Under the pieces are notes generated by a model. The model was not told where the DNA came from and ran no database searches. It worked only from the letters and a program-made list of their open reading frames with translations. A program made the translations under genes and the position numbers. DNA of 64,000 nt from Dehalobacterium formicoaceticum (GTDB lineage: Bacteria > Bacillota > Dehalobacteriia > Dehalobacteriales > Dehalobacteriaceae), in NCBI RefSeq assembly GCF_002224645.1, contig NZ_CP022121.1, positions 1,680,501 to 1,744,500 on the forward strand, in the 5' to 3' direction. Below, one piece after another: positions 24,580-33,591 of this stretch (position 1 is the first letter of the stretch; the number at the start of each line of letters is the position of its first letter).

Positions 24580-27171
24580 ATGAAAAGAAAAGTTTTGAGC
24601 CTTATACTTTGCCTGACATTATTACTGACAATGACGCCGGGAATGACAATAGCTGCTTGGGCCGATACTAAAGAGGAGACGTCAATTGTCACACCGGTTG
24701 TTACTGACAAGGAGTCAGATAAAACCGGCTCTGATGGACAAGGCACCATCATTTCCGATGTAAGCAGTGACACAAAGACGACCGGGGAGCCTATTCTGGC
24801 CTATGTTCCCCTGGATAACCGTCCGGTCAACATCGACAGAGTGATCTATGAAGCGGAATCCGCAGGCTTTAAGGTGATGATGCCTGATGCAGATCTGTAT
24901 ACTACCCGCCTTGACGGACAACCATTAAATTCTAATGGGACACAGTTCGGTGATGGTAAGAAAATTCTTAATTGGATCCTTGAGACAGACAAGGTTGCTG
25001 ATTATTTTGTAATTTCTCTCGATCAGCTCCTTTCGGGAGGCCTGGTTAATTCCCGCACACTCCATAATACCGATTTTTCCGAAGAATATGGGATGATTGA
25101 TGCGATTATTAATCTTGCCCGGAACAATCATGTCTACATCATTGACACGGTTGCCCGTCTTGCCACTTGCACGGTAGGTTATCAGGAGGCAACACTGGAA
25201 ACATATAATTATCTCCGTCAGTATAATCTTCAATCCAGAGCTCTGCTGACAGATGAAAACCTTACGGTGGCAAATATTGCAGAAGGTTATAGTAAAGATG
25301 AAGAAAACAGGGAGATTCTCGTTGATCCCGGGTACGCCAATCAGGTAAAAAACTCTCTGCAAACCCGAGTAAGAAAGATGTCTCTCATAGATTATATACT
25401 GACTGCTGATGATTCAGGCAGGATAAAATATTTTATCGGCATCGACGATTCAAATGCGAAAACAACAATTCAGACCAACGAGATTGACTTCATCAAAAAG
25501 AAGATGGGCAGCCGGGGCTTGATTTATTCGGGTGCAGATGAGCTGGGAATGATGGCGGTGCTCAGCCTGATGATTGACTATTATGGTCACAAGGTCGATA
25601 CAGGAGTTGTATACTTTGGCAGTACTGAAAAATCTTCTTCAGGATCAATATATGACATGGAAACCGTGCGGGAGAATCTGGAAAAACATTTAGATAGTAT
25701 TGGGGTGAATGTAGTGGATACAGAGGAGGCAGATCTGGAAATCGTGGTGCTGACCCTGCCCGCTCAATCCATCATGAACGTAAAGTATATCAACAGAATG
25801 ATTGACTATATCAATAAAAATATTGCTGAGGGGATTCCGACGATTGTTATTAATTCGGCGCCAAGTGCATATAGCGGCAACTTTGAATACCGGATGATCA
25901 GGGAATGTGAGATGAGCATGCTGCTTTCTTACAGCAGCTGGGGGACTGTGGGTAATGCCATCGGACTGGCATTAGGTAATGGCATTTCACGCTACTTGTA
26001 TCTGCAAAGCCGGGATAACAGCAGTGACAGAGCCGACATTGCTTTCCTCAAAGGATTGATTTTTTCATATGAAAAGGATATCAGCTATTTGCGCGGCGGA
26101 GGAAAAGAGTTATTTAATAACTATCTGGGATTAAAAAATTGGTCTGCCAGTAATTTTTATCAGAATGATGAGCAGGTAAAAAAAGTAAACAATGACATTG
26201 AAGTTATCTTTAAAACCTCTGACTATAATGTTACTGTTAATGATATCATTGATAACCTGACAGATTGCAGGTATTTTAAAGGACTGGGCGGAGAGTGCGG
26301 CATTATTGGCAGTATCAGACTGTCCAACTACTCGGCTCCCTTTATGCGTTCCTACGAAATCAGGTTTGATATTGATGTGGACTTAAGTGAAATTACAATC
26401 AACGGTTTCAAGGATACTGTGATGATCAGTATGCCATATACCCCCCCAGAAGGCCAACGGACATATGCTGTAACTCTTTATTTTCGGGATGAGACAGGCA
26501 AACTCCATAAGGTTCCTTCTACCTATGACAAGGCTACAGGCAGGATCACGTTTACCACCGGCAGTCTATCCTCCTTCTTTTTAGATACATTGAGTATGGA
26601 TGCAGAGAAGGCTCATGGACTGTTCACTGATGTTTCTGAGTCTGCCTGGTATTTTGATGATGTGTTATATGTATATGAGAAGGGAATTTTCAGCGGTACA
26701 TCCAGCAATACCTTTGAGCCTGAGACTCCCATGACCCGGGGGATGCTGATGAGTGTCCTGCACAGAATAGCCGGAACGCCGAAATCAGATTATTGGTATG
26801 AGATGCCCCACGATGTAAGCAAAAGCTGGTACGAGCCTGGAGTAAAATGGGCTCTAGCTAATAAAATAGTTTCAGGTTATGTAAATGGAAGTTTTGGGCC
26901 AAATGACCCGATAACCCGTGAGCAGCTGGCCAGCGTATTATGGCGCTATGCAAAGTATAAAAATATGGATGTCAGCAAAGGCAAATATCCGGGAGCAAAT
27001 ACCTACCCAGATGTTTCCGACCTTTCGGAAGGCTTTTTGGAGGGAGTAGATTGGGCATGCACTACCGGCATTCTGACAGGATCAGGCATCGATTCTAAAC
27101 AGCTGTTGCCTAAGGCTTCGGCAACACGGGCGGAAGTGGCGGCGGTACTTAAGCGCTTTTTAGAAAAATAA
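24580..27171 (+). CDS. Secreted DUF4127 protein with three C-terminal SLH domains
   Basis: 863-aa exported surface protein. The signal peptide is MKRKVLSLILCLTLLLTMTP... with a likely cut after AAWA. Residues 70-560 form a DUF4127 domain (AYVPLDNRPVNIDRVIYEAE, PDADLYTTRLDGQ, SLDQLLSGGLVNSR, GADELGMMAVLSLM). DUF4127 proteins are uncharacterised. Three SLH repeats (FTDVSESAWYFDDVLYVYEKGIF and two more) at about 690-860 should anchor it to cell-wall polymer or S-layer. The ATG at 24580 is chosen for its GGAAAGGA site and because the signal peptide starts there; an upstream in-frame ATG only adds a charged tail. Confidence 0.85.
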   Translation: MKRKVLSLILCLTLLLTMTPGMTIAAWADTKEETSIVTPVVTDKESDKTGSDGQGTIISDVSSDTKTTGEPILAYVPLDNRPVNIDRVIYEAESAGFKVMMPDADLYTTRLDGQPLNSNGTQFGDGKKILNWILETDKVADYFVISLDQLLSGGLVNSRTLHNTDFSEEYGMIDAIINLARNNHVYIIDTVARLATCTVGYQEATLETYNYLRQYNLQSRALLTDENLTVANIAEGYSKDEENREILVDPGYANQVKNSLQTRVRKMSLIDYILTADDSGRIKYFIGIDDSNAKTTIQTNEIDFIKKKMGSRGLIYSGADELGMMAVLSLMIDYYGHKVDTGVVYFGSTEKSSSGSIYDMETVRENLEKHLDSIGVNVVDTEEADLEIVVLTLPAQSIMNVKYINRMIDYINKNIAEGIPTIVINSAPSAYSGNFEYRMIRECEMSMLLSYSSWGTVGNAIGLALGNGISRYLYLQSRDNSSDRADIAFLKGLIFSYEKDISYLRGGGKELFNNYLGLKNWSASNFYQNDEQVKKVNNDIEVIFKTSDYNVTVNDIIDNLTDCRYFKGLGGECGIIGSIRLSNYSAPFMRSYEIRFDIDVDLSEITINGFKDTVMISMPYTPPEGQRTYAVTLYFRDETGKLHKVPSTYDKATGRITFTTGSLSSFFLDTLSMDAEKAHGLFTDVSESAWYFDDVLYVYEKGIFSGTSSNTFEPETPMTRGMLMSVLHRIAGTPKSDYWYEMPHDVSKSWYEPGVKWALANKIVSGYVNGSFGPNDPITREQLASVLWRYAKYKNMDVSKGKYPGANTYPDVSDLSEGFLEGVDWACTTGILTGSGIDSKQLLPKASATRAEVAAVLKRFLEK

Positions 27172-27264
27172 AAGCGATGGTTCAATTATTCTGATCAAAT
27201 CAGGTATTTGGGGTGTTGATCAAGGAATTTTGCAAATCATTTAGATTAAATATTGAAGAGCGTC

Positions 27265-27306
27265 AAACCGGGAAGTCAGGTAGATCACTTGGTATTCCCG
27301 GTTTTT
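27265..27306 (+). terminator. Terminator after the DUF4127/SLH gene
   Basis: AAACCGGGAA pairs with TTCCCGGTTT, followed by TTTTT. Confidence 0.82.
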
Positions 27307-27869
27307 AAATTCTTAAAGATTCAATTTATAAAAGTAGATGATATCAGTGTAACCAGATTTCCAATAAGTTTTCTAATAATTTGTATCATGTAATTCTTAT
27401 GCGGATTTTACTAGACATTTTGTAAGTGATCGAAACTTTTTGTTTATGTTACAATAAGCATATTTGGATATGATTCGATTATTTTGGTTCTGTATGATCA
27501 CGGGATGAAAAGATTGTTCTTCATGATCAGATATTGATAACGGCAACTAAAGACCTTGCAGGGATTGTAAAAACCATGATAGAATATCTTGATAGAAAAA
27601 CAGAGAAAATGATTAAAAATCTCTTTTAAAGATAACTTTTATGATGTATTATTGTATTATTAATAAGTATGCTATTTTTAGAATATATTTAGGAAGGGAT
27701 AGGTTCTCATTACTTTTTGTGATTCAGTTCACAGGTCTCATGGATGAAAAGCCTAAGTTGCACTTTTACTTCTAGATCTTAAGCAACTTATAAAGTTTTA
27801 AAATGAAAGGGATCTACAGGTTCAGGTTGGAAATGCACGATAACTTTATTCAGGAAAGAGGGGTAATGT
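27307..27869 (+). other. 563-nt A/T-rich upstream region of the hdr-flx operon
   Basis: No supported reading frame. It contains one clear operator-like sequence at 27717-27734 and a GAGGGG ribosome binding site before hdrC. Several T/A-rich stretches could be the promoter, but none stands out well enough to mark. Confidence 0.5.
27717..27734 (+). promoter_or_regulatory. Rex-like (or CRP-family) operator upstream of hdrC
   Basis: TTGTGATTCAGTTCACAG matches the Rex consensus TTGTGAA-N4-TTCACAA at 12 of 14 positions. The core TGTGA-N6-TCACA also fits CRP/FNR-family sites. It lies 136 nt before the hdrC start. Rex senses the NADH/NAD+ ratio, which fits an NADH-linked bifurcating enzyme. Choice between the regulators is inference. 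Confidence 0.6.
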
Positions 27870-28433
27870 ATGGAGGGAATGGAACTATCTAGAGCCGCAG
27901 CCAGCAATCGTGATGCCATTAAAGAAATTGAACAAAAGTCCGGTGTGCAAATCACTGATTGTTATCAATGCGGTAAATGCTCTGCCGGGTGTCCGGTGGC
28001 GTTTGCCATGGATAAGACGCCGCGGCAAATTATTCGTCTTCTTCAGTTGGGTATGCTGGATGAAGCACTGAAGACGCATACAATTTGGCTTTGCGCAACT
28101 TGTCAAACATGCAGTACCAGATGTCCCCGGGATGTTGATTTGGCTTCGCTATTGGAGGTTTTACGCCAAACAGCACAGAAAAAAGGTTTCGTAGCTGAGA
28201 AAAATATGGATAAGTTCCATGATATTTTTCTTAGTAATGTTAAAAGCTTTGGCAAATCCCAGGAGGTATTTTTAAGTGGTTTTTATAATTTAAGGTCTGG
28301 GAAGTTGTTCCAAGATGTCGATTCCGCACCCCGTCTCTTTCTGACAGGCAAGGCTCATCTCAAACCTTCACTTGTGAAAGATAAAAAAACTGTGCAAAGA
28401 ATCTTCGAAAAATGTCTTGAAGGGAGGGAATAG
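27870..28433 (+). CDS. hdrC: HdrC-like iron-sulfur subunit
   Basis: 187-aa ferredoxin-like subunit that carries electrons between HdrA and HdrB. Two [4Fe-4S] motifs are visible: C31-C34-C37-C41 (CYQCGKCSAGCP) and C75-C78-C81-C85 (CATCQTCSTRCP). The length matches soluble HdrC and there is no membrane segment. First gene of the hdrCBA-flxDCBA operon; the ATG has GAGGGG six bases upstream and hdrB begins 3 nt after its stop. Confidence 0.9.
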   Translation: MEGMELSRAAASNRDAIKEIEQKSGVQITDCYQCGKCSAGCPVAFAMDKTPRQIIRLLQLGMLDEALKTHTIWLCATCQTCSTRCPRDVDLASLLEVLRQTAQKKGFVAEKNMDKFHDIFLSNVKSFGKSQEVFLSGFYNLRSGKLFQDVDSAPRLFLTGKAHLKPSLVKDKKTVQRIFEKCLEGRE

Positions 28434-28435
28434 GA

Positions 28436-29326
28436 TTGAAATATGCTTATTATCCCGGTTGTTCTTTAGATTCCACCGGGATTGAATATAATTTGTCCAC
28501 CAAATTGGTCGCAAAAAATCTGGAGATGGAGTTATGGGAAATTCCCGATTGGAATTGCTGCGGTGCTTCCTCTGCCCATTTGGCGGATCATCTCTTTTCC
28601 CTGGCTTTGCCGGCACGAAACTTAGCCATTGCCGAAAAAGAAGGTCTGGATACGGTGGCTATTCCTTGTGCAGCCTGTTTCTTGCGTAGTAAAGCCGCTT
28701 CGGAAGCGGTGAAATCCTCCCCGGAAATGCAGCAAAAAATATCAGATGTCATTGAAATGGATTTTCAAGGGAAAAGTGAAGTTTTGTCGATGCTGGATAT
28801 CATGGGTAAAAAAATCGGGCTGGAAAAGATTAAAAACCAGGTGACGAAGCCTTTAACCAATATGAAAGTGGCTTGTTATTACGGGTGCCTGTTGGTGCGT
28901 CCGCCCAAGATTGCCCAAAGTGATGATGCGGAAATGCCCATGGTGATGGATAATATCATGGAAGCCATCGGGGCGGAACCGGTGCCTTGGTCTTTTAAAA
29001 CCGAATGCTGCGGTGCCAGTCATGTGGTGACCAAGCCTGAGATCGGCAAAGAAATGATCTATGAGATTATTAAGAATGCCCAAAACAGCGGGGCGGAAGC
29101 CATTGCCACGGCCTGCCCTCTGTGTATGCTGAATTTAGATATGAGACAAAAACAGATCAATGCCAGAAAAGGCACTAACTTTAATATCCCCATCTACTAT
29201 TTTACTGAATTAATGGCCATGTCCTTTGGCTATCAGCCGAAAGATGTAGGCATGGAGAAGCACTTTGTTCCGGCAGAAGGATTAATTCAGGAGGTCTTTG
29301 GGCGCTCTAGGAGGGAAGAAGCATGA
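28436..29326 (+). CDS. hdrB: HdrB-like subunit with two CCG domains
   Basis: 296-aa catalytic-type subunit. Two CCG domains are present: YYPGCSLDSTG...NCCGASSAH...IPCAACF and CYYGCLLVRP...ECCGASHVV...ACPLCML. In methanogens these cysteines hold two non-cubane [4Fe-4S] clusters that reduce the CoM-S-S-CoB disulfide; in bacteria the acceptor is another disulfide or thiol protein and is not known here. The start is TTG with GGAGGG seven bases upstream. It overlaps hdrA by 4 nt, indicating translational coupling. Confidence 0.9.
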   Translation: MKYAYYPGCSLDSTGIEYNLSTKLVAKNLEMELWEIPDWNCCGASSAHLADHLFSLALPARNLAIAEKEGLDTVAIPCAACFLRSKAASEAVKSSPEMQQKISDVIEMDFQGKSEVLSMLDIMGKKIGLEKIKNQVTKPLTNMKVACYYGCLLVRPPKIAQSDDAEMPMVMDNIMEAIGAEPVPWSFKTECCGASHVVTKPEIGKEMIYEIIKNAQNSGAEAIATACPLCMLNLDMRQKQINARKGTNFNIPIYYFTELMAMSFGYQPKDVGMEKHFVPAEGLIQEVFGRSRREEA

Positions 29327-31302
29327 GACGTGTAGGCGTATTTGTTTGTCATTGCGGTACCAATATTTCTGCCATGGTGGATGTGGCCAAAGTGGCGGAG
29401 GTTGCCAAATCCATGCCTAATGTTGTACTTGCCATGGATTATAAGTATATGTGTTCCGAGCCCGGTCAGGGAGTGATTCGGGATGCGATTAAAGAGCATA
29501 ATTTAAATCGGGTTGTGGTAGCGGCCTGCTCACCCAGAATGCATGAGGCTACCTTCCGGAACGCCATCGCCGGTGCGGGTTTGAATCCGTACCTGCTGGA
29601 GATTGCCAACCTACGGGAACAATGTGCCTGGGTGCATACGGATAAGGAAAAAGCCACGGAAAAAGCAATTGATTTAGTTAAAATGGCAGTAGCTAAGGTT
29701 TCCAGTAATGAGGAATTGTTTACCTCGACGATTCCCATCACCAAGCGGGCTCTGGTTATCGGCGGAGGGATTGCCGGCATGCAGGCGGCTTTGGACATTG
29801 CCGATGCCGGTCATCAGGTTACTTTGGTGGAAAGAGAGGCAACCATCGGGGGAAAAATGGCGATGCTGGACAAAACCTTCCCCACCCTGGACTGCTCTGC
29901 CTGAATTAGCACACCAAAGATGGTTGCTGCGGCGCAGCACCCTAATATTGAATTGCTCGCTTATTCTGAAATCGAAGATGTGGCCGGTTATATCGGCAAT
30001 TTTGATGTCACCATCAGGAAGAAAGCGAAATATGTAGATTATGATAAATGTACCGGCTGTGGGCTCTGTGAAACCAAATGCCCCTCGAAAGTGGACAGTG
30101 AATATGACTTGGGGTTGGGCAAACGACCCAGTATTTATAAGCCTTTTGCCCAGGCCGTACCCAGTAAACCGGTGATCGATCCGGTGAACTGCCGCAAGCT
30201 CGTTAACGGCAAGTGCGGTGTTTGTGCGAAGATTTGTCCCACCGGGGCCATTAATTATGAAGATAAAGATGAATTGATCACCGAAAGATTCGGGGCTATT
30301 GTCATGGCCACCGGTTTTGACCTCTTTGAATGGGAAAAATCCTATGGGGAGTATGGTTATGGTCAGTATCCAGATGTGATTTCCGGACTGCATTTTGAAA
30401 GAATGTCCAATGCCGCCGGGCCTACCGGCGGGAAGATCATCCGTCCTTCCGACGGCAAGGAACCGAAGACGGTTGTCTTCATTAAATGTGTCGGTTCCCG
30501 TGACAATGTGAAAGGTAAAGAATATTGTTCCCGGGCCTGCTGTATGTATACCGCGAAGCATGCCCATCAGGTGATAGATAAGATCCCTGATTCTCAGGCT
30601 TATGTTTTCTATATGGATGTGAGAACACCGGGTAAAGCCTATGATGAGTTCTATAACAAAACGTTGGATGACGGTGCCGTGTATCTTAGGGGCCGGGTAT
30701 CAAAGATTTATCCTGAAGGGGATAAACTGATCTGTAAGGGTGAAGACACTTTAATCGGTGAAAATGTTACCGTAGCGGCCGATCTGGTGGTCTTGGCTAC
30801 CGCAATGGTACCTTCCCAGGGTTATGAAGAGATTTCCGGAAAGATCGGTTTTTCCACGGATCAAGACGGCTGGTTCCAGGAAGCTCATCCCAAGCTGCGT
30901 CCTGTAGAGACCCATACCGGGGGCGTCTTCTTAGCCGGTGCGTGTCAGGGACCGAAGGATATTCCTGATACCGTTGCCCAGGCCAGTGCTGCCGCGGTCA
31001 AAGTCTGCGGCCTTTTGAGCAAGGATGAGATGGAAGCTGATCCCATGATCAGCCGAGTGAATACAGATAAATGTTCCGGCTGCGGCATGTGTGTACCTTG
31101 CTGCCCATACAAGGCTATTGAACTGAAACCAATCCATGAAAGACATAATGGCAAGACGGTAGAAAGAAAAGTTGCCTCGGTTAATACCGGTTTATGCCAG
31201 GGTTGTGGTGCCTGCACTGCAGCTTGCCGACCGGGTGCCATTGATTTAGATGGATTTACCAATGCTCAGATTCTTCGGGAGGTGGATGCGCTGTGTCTGT
31301 AG
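29323..31302 (+). CDS. hdrA: HdrA-like flavoprotein, selenocysteine-containing (UGA at 29902-29904)
   Basis: 659-aa FAD and iron-sulfur subunit, the likely site of electron bifurcation. The N-terminal domain begins [14 protein letters not shown]; the FAD-binding [17 protein letters not shown] starts near residue 148. The frame is interrupted by TGA at codon 194 within [15 protein letters not shown]. Family members have Cys here (and Sec in Methanocaldococcus), a ligand of the HdrA-specific cluster. The frame then continues without interruption through four [4Fe-4S] motifs near residues 242 ([12 protein letters not shown]), 297 (CGVCAKICP), 583 ([12 protein letters not shown]) and 626 ([14 protein letters not shown]). 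A hairpin with a G-containing loop follows the TGA. Automatic calling would split this into two genes of 193 and about 460 aa. Confidence 0.92.
29922..29942 (+). other. bSECIS-like hairpin of hdrA
   Basis: GCTGC (29926-29930) and GCAGC (29934-29938) pair around the loop GGC, and T-A plus outer G-C pairs extend the stem with one mismatch. The loop starts 27 nt after the UGA and begins with G, within the usual bacterial SECIS spacing. Confidence 0.78.
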
Positions 31303-31721
31303 AAAACAACTGGGAGCCCAAAATACTAGCTTTCTGCTGTAATTGGTGTGCATACGCAGGAGCGGATTTGGCCGGCTTAAACCGGATGAAATATCCGGAT
31401 AATGTGAGGGTTCTTAGGGTTCCATGCTCCGGCCGGGTAAATCCTCAATTTGTTTTACGAGCTTTCCAGAAAGGTGTTGACGGCGTTTTGGTGGCCGGCT
31501 GACACCCGGGCGACTGTCACTATGTTAGTGGCAATTACTTTACCCGCCGCCGTTTCCTCTTGATGCAGAGATTTTTGGAGTACAACGGGATAGACCCCAA
31601 TCGTTTCCAAGCCCGCTGGATTTCCGGCTCCGAAGCGGAGAAATTCAAACAGACGATGACAAATATTGCCGATGATATTAAGGCTCTTGGGCCGAACAGG
31701 AAGTTGAGGGAAGCCGAATGA
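31293..31721 (+). CDS. flxD: FlxD/MvhD-type iron-sulfur subunit, selenocysteine-containing (UGA at 31500-31502)
   Basis: 142-aa MvhD-family subunit that links HdrA to its electron-donor module through a [2Fe-2S] cluster. Ligand-bearing motifs are [12 protein letters not shown] and [10 protein letters not shown], then [15 protein letters not shown], where most relatives have VAGCHPGDCHY. The UGA is codon 70; the same frame continues to a TGA at 31719-31721 with a normal C-terminus ([26 protein letters not shown]). VhuD of Methanocaldococcus is a known selenoprotein of this family. Start is GTG inside the end of hdrA, and its stop overlaps the flxC ATG (ATGA). Two short open frames would otherwise be called. 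Confidence 0.92.
31515..31533 (+). other. bSECIS-like hairpin of flxD
   Basis: TGTCACTA (31515-31522) and TAGTGGCA (31526-31533) form eight pairs (one G-U) around the loop TGT. The loop is 21 nt after the UGA and has G as its second base, as expected of a bacterial SECIS. Confidence 0.82.
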
Positions 31722-32575
31722 GTGATATACAAGCAAAAATGCAGGAGACCGCAAAAGACCTCCTGGAAAAAGGGGAAATCAAATATGTGATCGGCTGGGA
31801 AAAAGGCAGATTCCCCAACCAATCTCCTCCGGCCTTTATCACCTCACCTGAAGATGCCAACCGTTTGGCATGGGATGACTACTGCCTGGCAGGAACGTCG
31901 AAATACCTGTTGGATGATAAATTTCCTGAAGGTAAAATCGGGGTATTTGTCCGGGGATGTGATTCCCGGGGTGTCAACAGACTGATTCAGGATAATCAGG
32001 TAAAAAGGGAAAATGTGTATCTGATCGGCATTCCCTGTGCCGGGAAAAAGGATCCTGATACCGGTGAAATGGCTAAGAAATGCCGGGAATGCACCCATCC
32101 CAATCCGGTGGTATTCGATGTTCTGCTGGGGGAAAAGGTGCCGGAAACAGATAAACCGGAACGTTTTAATGATGTGATCGCATTGGAGCAAAAATCTCCC
32201 GATGAAAAATATGAATATTGGGCCAAGCAGTTTGATAAATGTATCCGCTGCTATGCCTGCCGCAATGTCTGTCCCGCCTGCAATTGCCGGGAGTGTTTCG
32301 TGGACCAGTATCAGGTTGGTTGGCAGGGCAAACAGAACAACCGGGCGGAAAATCAGGTATTTGGTTTAACCCGGGCCTATCACATTGCGGACCGATGTGT
32401 TGAATGCGGCGAGTGTGAGCGGGTTTGTCCCATGGGATTACCTTTAATGGAATTGAATCGCAAGCTGATTAAAGACTTGAATGAACTGTTCGGTCCTTAT
32501 GAGTCAGGGGTGGACCTGGAAGTTAAGCCCCCTTTAGGCTTTTATAAAAATGACGATCCGGATGAATATATGTAA
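31718..32575 (+). CDS. flxC: FlxC-like iron-sulfur protein
   Basis: 285-aa soluble electron-transfer subunit. The N-terminal half has GKIGVFVRGCDSRGVNRLIQ and IPCAGKKDPDTGEMAKKCREC, similar to the beta-subunit family of F420-type hydrogenases/dehydrogenases. The C-terminal half has two ferredoxin-type motifs: CIRCYACRNVCPACNC and CVECGECERVCPMGLP. In the Desulfovibrio flxABCD-hdrABC cluster an equivalent subunit relays electrons from FlxA to FlxD/HdrA. Overlaps flxD by 4 nt. Name given by position and domain content. Confidence 0.75.
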   Translation: MSDIQAKMQETAKDLLEKGEIKYVIGWEKGRFPNQSPPAFITSPEDANRLAWDDYCLAGTSKYLLDDKFPEGKIGVFVRGCDSRGVNRLIQDNQVKRENVYLIGIPCAGKKDPDTGEMAKKCRECTHPNPVVFDVLLGEKVPETDKPERFNDVIALEQKSPDEKYEYWAKQFDKCIRCYACRNVCPACNCRECFVDQYQVGWQGKQNNRAENQVFGLTRAYHIADRCVECGECERVCPMGLPLMELNRKLIKDLNELFGPYESGVDLEVKPPLGFYKNDDPDEYM

Positions 32576-32589
32576 GGAGGTGGTAAGCA

Positions 32590-33591
32590 GTGAAAACTTT
32601 AGCAAAGAATAAGTTAAACGAAGCTATAGAAATTTTGACCAAAGATGCCAATGTCTTAGTACCGATGAAGGTGGACGGCGTCAGTAAGTTTGCCCCTTGG
32701 GGCAGCCCGGGAACATTGGATTTTGAAGCTGTGAATACTCTGCTGCCGCCGAAGGATGTGTTATTCCCCAATACGGAAAAGATGTATTCATACAAGATCG
32801 CCAATCAGGAAGTAACTGATCTGACGGTGCATAATGAAGCAGAAAATCAAGTTATCTTTGGCCTCCGGCCTTGTGACATGCAAAGCATTAAATGCATGGA
32901 CGATGTTTTTTTGACCAAATCCTTTGTCGATGATTTTTATCGGGAAAAACGGGAGAAAATGGTTACGGTTTGCATTGGCTGTGCCAAAACTGCCCCTACC
33001 TGTTTCTGTGATTCCATGGGGGGCGAACCGGGAAAACATGATTCTGCTGATGTCCAAATGTACGATTTGGGGGATTCCTATGGTATCGAAGCCCAGTCGG
33101 ACGCAGGCACGTCTCTGGTGGCCAAATGGCAAAGCCTGCTGGGAGAAGGGGAGGTGCAAATTCCTCAAACATCATGCACCTTAAAGGTTGACATGACCGA
33201 TGTACCCCAGAAATTGTCCAAGATGTTTGAAAGCCCCATGTGGCAGGATATCAGCCGGAAATGTATCGGCTGCGGCACATGTACCTATGTCTGCCCTACC
33301 TGTTACTGCTTTGATATTGATGTGAAAAACGCGGGTAACGAAGGTTATCGTTTTCGATGCTGGGATTCCTGCATGTTTTCTGAATACACCCGGATGGCCG
33401 GGGGGCACAACCCCCGTCCCAGCAAAGGTGAACGCATCCGCAACAGATTTTTGCACAAATTAGAATTCTTCAATGAAAGATACGGCAAAAATCTTTGCGT
33501 GGGCTGTGGCCGCTGTGTGGCCAAATGTCCTGTTAATGTGGACATTACCTTGTTTATCGATAAGTTGAAGGAGGTGCCTGCCGGTGAGTAA
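32590..33591 (+). CDS. flxB: FlxB-like iron-sulfur protein (sulfhydrogenase beta / AsrA type)
   Basis: 333-aa protein of the family that includes sulfhydrogenase beta subunits and anaerobic sulfite reductase A. Visible features are VIFGLRPCDMQSI, CIGCAKTAPTCFCDSMGGEPG, and two [4Fe-4S] motifs: CIGCGTCTYVCPTCYCFD near residue 225 and CVGCGRCVAKCPVNVD near 305. It should pass electrons between the FAD subunit FlxA and the rest of the complex. The start is GTG with AAGGAGGTGG upstream. flxA starts within its last codons. Confidence 0.82.
   Translation: MKTLAKNKLNEAIEILTKDANVLVPMKVDGVSKFAPWGSPGTLDFEAVNTLLPPKDVLFPNTEKMYSYKIANQEVTDLTVHNEAENQVIFGLRPCDMQSIKCMDDVFLTKSFVDDFYREKREKMVTVCIGCAKTAPTCFCDSMGGEPGKHDSADVQMYDLGDSYGIEAQSDAGTSLVAKWQSLLGEGEVQIPQTSCTLKVDMTDVPQKLSKMFESPMWQDISRKCIGCGTCTYVCPTCYCFDIDVKNAGNEGYRFRCWDSCMFSEYTRMAGGHNPRPSKGERIRNRFLHKLEFFNERYGKNLCVGCGRCVAKCPVNVDITLFIDKLKEVPAGE

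Noticed and set aside
29902-29904. TGA read as a true stop with a separate downstream gene starting at 29920
   Set aside because: The next ATG has no ribosome binding site, the conserved frame continues on both sides, and the UGA replaces a family cysteine.
29674-30567. 297-codon open frame on the minus strand across hdrA
   Set aside because: It is antisense to a well-supported flavoprotein, has no family features or ribosome binding site, and mirrors the codon use of hdrA.
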